In this document: piece by piece, positions 60,000-64,000 of the stretch
Numbering within the stretch: the stretch's first letter is position 1
Layout of the letters: every line of letters begins with the position of its first letter
Origin: Candidatus Mycobacterium wuenschmannii
Lineage (GTDB): Bacteria > Actinomycetota > Actinomycetes > Mycobacteriales > Mycobacteriaceae
Reading direction: 5' to 3'
Length of the DNA: 64,000 nt
Assembly: GCF_030252325.1 (NCBI RefSeq)
Contig: NZ_CP126981.1
Coordinates: forward strand, 4,030,001-4,094,000
The notes under the pieces: generated by a model
The model's database searches: none
What the model was told of the DNA's origin: nothing
What the model saw: only the letters and a program-made list of their open reading frames with translations
Position numbers and translations under genes: made by a program

Positions 60000-61229
60000 C
60001 TAGCGCGGCCGGTAGTGAGACCACGGGCTGTAATCCGCGATCAGTTCCTCTTGCGGCGGCCGTTGGTCCTCGGGGACATGCTGCAGGTTCACCCGGATGC
60101 GATACCAGATCGAACTCGGCCCGCGCATGCCGTCGACCAGCACGTCGGACGGTTCCAGGCGTTCGGCCACCGCCGGGTGGCGCTCCCGCCACGTGTCCAG
60201 CGCGGTCATCGCCTCGTCCCTGGTCTTGGTGCGAGCGACTTCGATCAGCGGCATCACCGACTGCCGGCGGCCCGATCCGTCTCGCCGCGCCCCCTTCGGC
60301 GCCCTCTCCGCGGGCCCGAGTTCCTCTGCGAGCGTGAGCAATTGGTCGAGACCACCCGCGGAATCGTCCATCTCCGCCCAGGGATCGCCGATCTCGGCGA
60401 ACCGCTGTGGCACCGTTGCGACGGTGAAGTCGGCGGGGTCGCAGCCGGCCACCTCGTCCCAGCGCAGCGGCGTCGAGACGCGGGCGTCCGGGGTGGCCCG
60501 CACCGAGTAGGCCGACGCGACGGTGCGGTCCTTGGCGTTCTGGTTGAAGTCGACGAACACGCCCTCGCGTTCCTCTTTCCACCAGCGGCTGGTGGCCAGT
60601 TCGGGTGCCCGCCGCTCGACCTCGCGCGCGACCGTCTGCGCCGCCAGTCGCACCTGCTTGAACGACCAGTCCGGGCTGATGCGGGCGTAGATGTGGAAGC
60701 CGCGCGAGCCGGACGTCTTGGGCCACGCGGTCAGCCCGTGGTCTTCGAGCACCTCGCGGGCGACCCCGGCGACGTCGATGATCTGCCGCCAGGTGACCCC
60801 GGGCATCGGGTCGAGGTCGACACGCAGTTCGTCAGGGTGGTCGAGGTCGCCGGCGAGCACCGGGTGCGGGTTGAGGTCGACGCAGCCCAGGTTGATCGTC
60901 CACGCCAACCCGGCCGCGTCGTGGATGACGGCCTCCTTCGCCGATGTGCCTCGCGCGTAACGAAGTTCGGCGACGTCGACCCAGTCGGGCCGCTTCTCCG
61001 GCGCCCGCTTCTGGAAAACCGCCTCCTGCTCGATGCCCTTGACGAATCGCTTCAGGATCATCGGCCGCCCGGCCACGCCGCGCAGGGCGCCGTCGGCGAC
61101 GGCCAGGTAGTAGCGGATCAGGTCGAGCTTCGTGACGGCGCCGCGCCCGTCGCGCTCGGGAAACACGACTTTGTCCGGGTGGGTGACGTCGACCTGGCGT
61201 CCGCCCACGTCCAGCGACACCGCAGCCAT
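60000..61229 (-). CDS. Stand-alone LigD-type polymerase/primase domain protein (Rv0269c-like)
   Basis: 409 residues of the archaeo-eukaryotic primase superfamily without ligase or nuclease domains. Motif I LRVDLDPMP (metal Asp pair), motif II KTSGSRGFHIY and motif III VFVDFNQN (third Asp) are intact. It should add ribo- or deoxyribonucleotides during DNA repair such as end joining. The start ATG at 61229 (AAVSLDVGG) is used; the open frame to 62111 is antisense to fadD2. It is divergent from fadD2. Matches Rv0269c. Confidence 0.88.
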   Translation of the reverse strand: MAAVSLDVGGRQVDVTHPDKVVFPERDGRGAVTKLDLIRYYLAVADGALRGVAGRPMILKRFVKGIEQEAVFQKRAPEKRPDWVDVAELRYARGTSAKEAVIHDAAGLAWTINLGCVDLNPHPVLAGDLDHPDELRVDLDPMPGVTWRQIIDVAGVAREVLEDHGLTAWPKTSGSRGFHIYARISPDWSFKQVRLAAQTVAREVERRAPELATSRWWKEEREGVFVDFNQNAKDRTVASAYSVRATPDARVSTPLRWDEVAGCDPADFTVATVPQRFAEIGDPWAEMDDSAGGLDQLLTLAEELGPAERAPKGARRDGSGRRQSVMPLIEVARTKTRDEAMTALDTWRERHPAVAERLEPSDVLVDGMRGPSSIWYRIRVNLQHVPEDQRPPQEELIADYSPWSHYRPR

Positions 61230-61295
61230 GCGTTCGATGGTAATTCGGCAAACCGTCCCGACCCCGCTGCGACGTCCGTCACATAGTGTGAAGAC

Positions 61296-62972
61296 ATGCC
61301 TAACCTCATCGAACTGCCCGGGCAGGCCTTCGCCAAGATTCTGCAGTACGCCGATCGTGGCGCGTCCGAACTGCACTACCTCCGCAAAATCATCGAGTCC
61401 GGCACGTTCAGGCTGGAGAACCCGCTGAACTACGCCGCGATGGCGACCGAGATCGCGAAGTGGGGCGAGATCGGCATGCTGCCGTCGTTCAATGCGCGGC
61501 GCACGCCGCACCGCGCCGCGATCATCGACGACGACGGCGAGCTCTCTTTCAAGGAGCTCGACGAGGCCGCGAATGCCGTCGCGCACGGCTTGTTGGCCAA
61601 GGGCGTGAAGGGCGGCGACGGGGTTGCGATCTTGGCGCGCAACCACCGCTGGTTCGCCATCGCGGAATTCGGCTGCGCGAGGGTCGGGGCCCGCATCATT
61701 CTGCTCAACAGCTCGTTCTCCGGTCCGCAGATCCGCGAGGTGTCCGAGCGCGAGGGCGCCAAGCTGATCATTTACGACGACGAGTACACCGACGACGTCA
61801 ACGAGGCCGACCCGCCGCTGGGCAAGCTGCGGGCCCTGGACACCAACCCGGACGGCGAGGACTCCGGCAGCAACGACGAGACGCTGGCCGACCTGGTGGC
61901 CGCGAACAGCAAGGCGCCGGCGCCCAAGGCCAGTAAGCACTCGTCGATCATCATCCTGACCAGCGGCACTACCGGCACCCCGAAGGGCGCGAACCGCAGC
62001 ACCCCGCCGACGCTGGCGCCGATCGGCGGGATCCTGTCGCACGTGCCGTTCAAGGCGAACGAGGTGACCTCGTTGCCGGCGCCGATGTTCCATGCTCTGG
62101 GTTTCCTGCACGCCACCATCGGCATGTTCCTGGGTTCAACCCTGGTGTTGCACAGCAAGTTCAAGCCGGACCAGGTGTTCGACGACATTGCGAAGCACAA
62201 GGTGTCCGCGGTCGTCGTGGTTCCGGTGATGTTGTCGCGCATGCTCGACGCGCTGGAGAAGCGGGACGACAAACCCGACCTGTCCAGCCTGCGGATCGTG
62301 TTTGCCTCGGGCTCGGCGCTGGGCGCCGACGTCGCCGAGCGGGCGCTGAAGGACCTCGGCCCCGTCGTCTACAACATGTACGGCTCCACCGAGATCTCGT
62401 TCGCGACGATCGCGCAGCCCAAGCATCTGGAGTTCAACTCCACGACGGCCGGGCCGCCGGTGCACGGCGTCAAGATCAAGATCTTCGACGAGAACGGCAA
62501 GGAGTTGCCGCAGGGTGAGGTCGGCCGGATCTTCGTCGGCACCAGCTTCCCGTTCGAGGGCTACACCGGTGGCGGCAACAAGCAGATCATCGACGGGCTG
62601 CTGTCGTCCGGCGACGTCGGGTATTTCGACGAGCACGGGCTGCTCTACATCAGCGGCCGCGACGACGAGATGATCGTGTCCGGCGGCGAGAATGTCTTCC
62701 CCGCCGAGGTCGAGGATTGCATCAACGCGCTGCCTGATGTAGTCGAGGCGACCGCGATCGGTGTAGAGGACAAGGAGTGGGGCCACCGGCTCCGCGCGTT
62801 CGTGGTGAAGAAGGACAATGCCAGCCTCGACGAGGACGCCGTCAAGAAGCACGTCAAGGATCAGCTGGCCAAGTACAAGGTGCCCCGCGAGGTGATCTTC
62901 CTCGACGAGTTGCCGCGCAACCCGACCGGGAAGATCCTCAAGCGTGAGCTGCGGGAGATCGACGCCGACTAG
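61296..62972 (+). CDS. fadD2: Fatty-acyl-CoA ligase FadD2
   Basis: 558 residues, class I adenylate-forming. The phosphate loop is ILTSGTTGTPKGANRS, then PMFHALGFLHATIG, YNMYGSTEIS, and a C-terminal PRNPTGKILKREL with the catalytic Lys. It activates fatty acids to acyl-CoA. Length and placement beside the LigD-polymerase-like gene match Rv0270. It shows the same architecture as the FadD fragment at the left end of the window, including the MFHA(L/W)GF block. Confidence 0.92.
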   Translation: MPNLIELPGQAFAKILQYADRGASELHYLRKIIESGTFRLENPLNYAAMATEIAKWGEIGMLPSFNARRTPHRAAIIDDDGELSFKELDEAANAVAHGLLAKGVKGGDGVAILARNHRWFAIAEFGCARVGARIILLNSSFSGPQIREVSEREGAKLIIYDDEYTDDVNEADPPLGKLRALDTNPDGEDSGSNDETLADLVAANSKAPAPKASKHSSIIILTSGTTGTPKGANRSTPPTLAPIGGILSHVPFKANEVTSLPAPMFHALGFLHATIGMFLGSTLVLHSKFKPDQVFDDIAKHKVSAVVVVPVMLSRMLDALEKRDDKPDLSSLRIVFASGSALGADVAERALKDLGPVVYNMYGSTEISFATIAQPKHLEFNSTTAGPPVHGVKIKIFDENGKELPQGEVGRIFVGTSFPFEGYTGGGNKQIIDGLLSSGDVGYFDEHGLLYISGRDDEMIVSGGENVFPAEVEDCINALPDVVEATAIGVEDKEWGHRLRAFVVKKDNASLDEDAVKKHVKDQLAKYKVPREVIFLDELPRNPTGKILKRELREIDAD

Positions 62973-62981
62973 TTCGCGCGG

Positions 62982-63497
62982 TCAGCCGTCGAATCCGGTG
63001 CTGCCGTCCAGCTGTTCGCGCAGGATGTCGATCTGGCCGGTGTGCCGGGCGGTCTCCTGGATCATGTGTAGGTAGATCCAGCGCAGTGAGACCGTCGTGT
63101 CGAGCCGGCCGTGCCGCAGCTCGTGGTCGAGCGAATACTGCGCGGCGATCCGGCGGGAATCCGCACACTGCGCCCGGTATCCGGCGATCAGCGTGGGCAG
63201 ATCCTCGTCGGGCTGGATCTCGAATTCCCAGGAGCGCTCGTGCTGGGTGCGACGGTTGTCGTCGTGCCGGCCCTGCAGAAACTGTTCGAACCAGCCGTAC
63301 TCGGCCCAGCGCAGGTGCTTGACCAGGCCGCCGACCGTCGTCGCCGACGAGACGAGGTTGCGACGCGCGTCGCTGTCGGAGAGCCCGGAAACCTTGCGTA
63401 CCAAGATGTCTCGGTAGTCGTCGAGGAACGCTTCCAGCGTGCCGCGCTCGCCGGTGACACCCTGTTCGCGCCGGTCGGTGCGCAATGAATCGGTCAT
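62982..63497 (-). CDS. DinB/DUF664-family protein
   Basis: 171 residues, four-helix DinB-like fold. Likely metal His residues are in GGLVKHLRWAEYGWFE and in LHMIQETARHTGQIDILRE, the spacing seen in mycothiol- or bacillithiol-linked transferases of the DinB group. A thiol transferase role is therefore possible, but some members have no known activity. It is convergent with fadD2 with nine bases between stops. Confidence 0.85.
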   Translation of the reverse strand: MTDSLRTDRREQGVTGERGTLEAFLDDYRDILVRKVSGLSDSDARRNLVSSATTVGGLVKHLRWAEYGWFEQFLQGRHDDNRRTQHERSWEFEIQPDEDLPTLIAGYRAQCADSRRIAAQYSLDHELRHGRLDTTVSLRWIYLHMIQETARHTGQIDILREQLDGSTGFDG

Positions 63498-63533
63498 GCC
63501 CGCGAAGCTAGCACCGCCGCCTGGCAGGCGGAG

Positions 63534-63857
63534 TCAGCGTCGTTCGCGAATGCTTCGGGTCACCTCGGCCGACAGTTTCGCGTCCTTGAGGAGCAGCTCG
63601 ATCAGCGCGGAGATCACTTCCTGACCGGTGACCCGCGCATAACCGAGGCGGTCGGCGGCGTCGCGCTGCCAGATATCGAGCGCCCGGTGGGTTGCGGGGG
63701 ACAGGTCGACCGTGCGACGAGTGCGCTGGCCACGCGCCGGCGCCTCGGCCTTCTTCTGCTCTGGGTTGCGCGGGATGCTCTTGAAGCGCTCGGTCTTGGC
63801 CGAAGCATCAGCGCGCGCGGGCGGCCTGGCTCGAAACGAGGGTGAGCTGGAATCCAT
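63534..63857 (-). CDS. Ribbon-helix-helix-like conserved protein
   Basis: 107 residues. A basic, Pro/Lys-rich N-terminal 45 residues leads to a conserved C-terminal domain, RTVDLSPATHRALDIW and EVISALIELLLKDAKLS, consistent with a ribbon-helix-helix DNA-binding fold of the type seen beside partition genes. No partner is visible in the window. It starts at ATG 63857. Function is a guess from fold; it could be a small regulator. Confidence 0.7.
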   Translation of the reverse strand: MDSSSPSFRARPPARADASAKTERFKSIPRNPEQKKAEAPARGQRTRRTVDLSPATHRALDIWQRDAADRLGYARVTGQEVISALIELLLKDAKLSAEVTRSIRERR

Positions 63858-63909
63858 GCGGCAGTGGACCTTCGGTCGGCGTGAGCTTTCAGTAGATCAG
63901 GACTCGAGT

Positions 63910-64000
63910 ATGTCGGTCAAAGCGACGAACCGCGATTGTGGCGCGCCGGGCGACGACCTCGGCGGTCGCACGGCGGCGCTGCCGGAGGCTCGAACGTGGC
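63910..64000 (+). CDS. Possible start of a gene running off the right edge
   Basis: Frame begins MSVKATNRDCGAPGD and stays open to the window end (30 residues). AGGA lies eight bases upstream. It would be divergent from the ribbon-helix-helix gene. The minus strand also has open frames here ending near 63878-63920, so the true gene could instead lie on that strand. Weak call. Confidence 0.25.
   Translation, partial: MSVKATNRDCGAPGDDLGGRTAALPEARTW

Noticed and set aside
61230..62111. N-terminal extension of the LigD-polymerase-like protein to 703 residues
   Set aside because: The extension is antisense to fadD2 and has no domain; the protein starts naturally at 61229.

Overview
The window is GC-rich actinobacterial DNA from a mycobacterium (Mycobacteriaceae). 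Diagnostic genes are the arabinofuranosyltransferase AftD, the lipomannan maturation protein LmcA, a PGRS-type Gly-rich secreted protein, the intrinsic aminoglycoside acetyltransferase AAC(2'), the R2-like oxidase R2lox, LpqI, and the htdX-fabG4-fadA2-fadE5 and Sdh1 clusters. Most of 17.4-62.9 kb follows the gene order of M. tuberculosis Rv0223c to Rv0270 (locus tags recalled from memory, not searched). Several genes are added or replaced, so this looks like a non-tuberculous species that I cannot name.

Layout. 1-6.3 kb: lipid metabolism genes (partial FadD12-like ligase, acyltransferase, crotonase, a second FadD), a glycerol facilitator and a TetR regulator with a 48-residue companion. 6.6-9.5 kb: a PGRS protein with a signal peptide where a PE domain would usually be. 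9.6-15.4 kb: a large LuxR-type ATPase regulator, then a translationally coupled pair, a MerR-like regulator and a VIT-VWA protein, preceded by tandem TGACA-N-TGTCA palindromes. This pair is the best candidate here for an undescribed system. 15.5-17.3 kb: the first of three 611-residue FadE5-type acyl-CoA dehydrogenases. 17.4-25.4 kb: an envelope block (aldehyde dehydrogenase, methyltransferase, GT4 glycosyltransferase, polytopic membrane protein, LmcA, acyltransferase like TmaT). 25.3-32.8 kb: CoA ligase and phosphotriesterase-like lactonase operon, second FadE, TetR, R2lox, GabD1. 32.9-36.8 kb: an accessory block with an acetolactate-synthase-like TPP enzyme, LysR and NAD-formate dehydrogenase. 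36.7-42.4 kb: AftD, a 57-residue membrane protein and LpqI. 42.4-50.1 kb: TetR, a divergent CLC protein, HtdX, FabG4, FadA2, the SigF-type sRNA F6 and FadE5. 50.2-55.7 kb: a 2OG-Fe(II) oxygenase, a flavin-reductase-like protein and the Sdh1 operon. 55.8-64 kb: HxlR with a DUF302 gene, the AAC(2')-pxpCB-fecB2-LigD-polymerase run, FadD2, a DinB-like protein and a ribbon-helix-helix-like protein.

The genes together point to fatty-acid and acyl-thioester turnover, mycomembrane and lipoglycan building, and succinate oxidation into the respiratory chain. Short palindromes sit in front of several regulated genes. A family of imperfect repeats with a shared skeleton and a changing hairpin occurs at four places, and one tandem pair has become the start of a protein. 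I saw no tRNA, rRNA, CRISPR array or insertion sequence. No gene-free stretch exceeds 300 bases.
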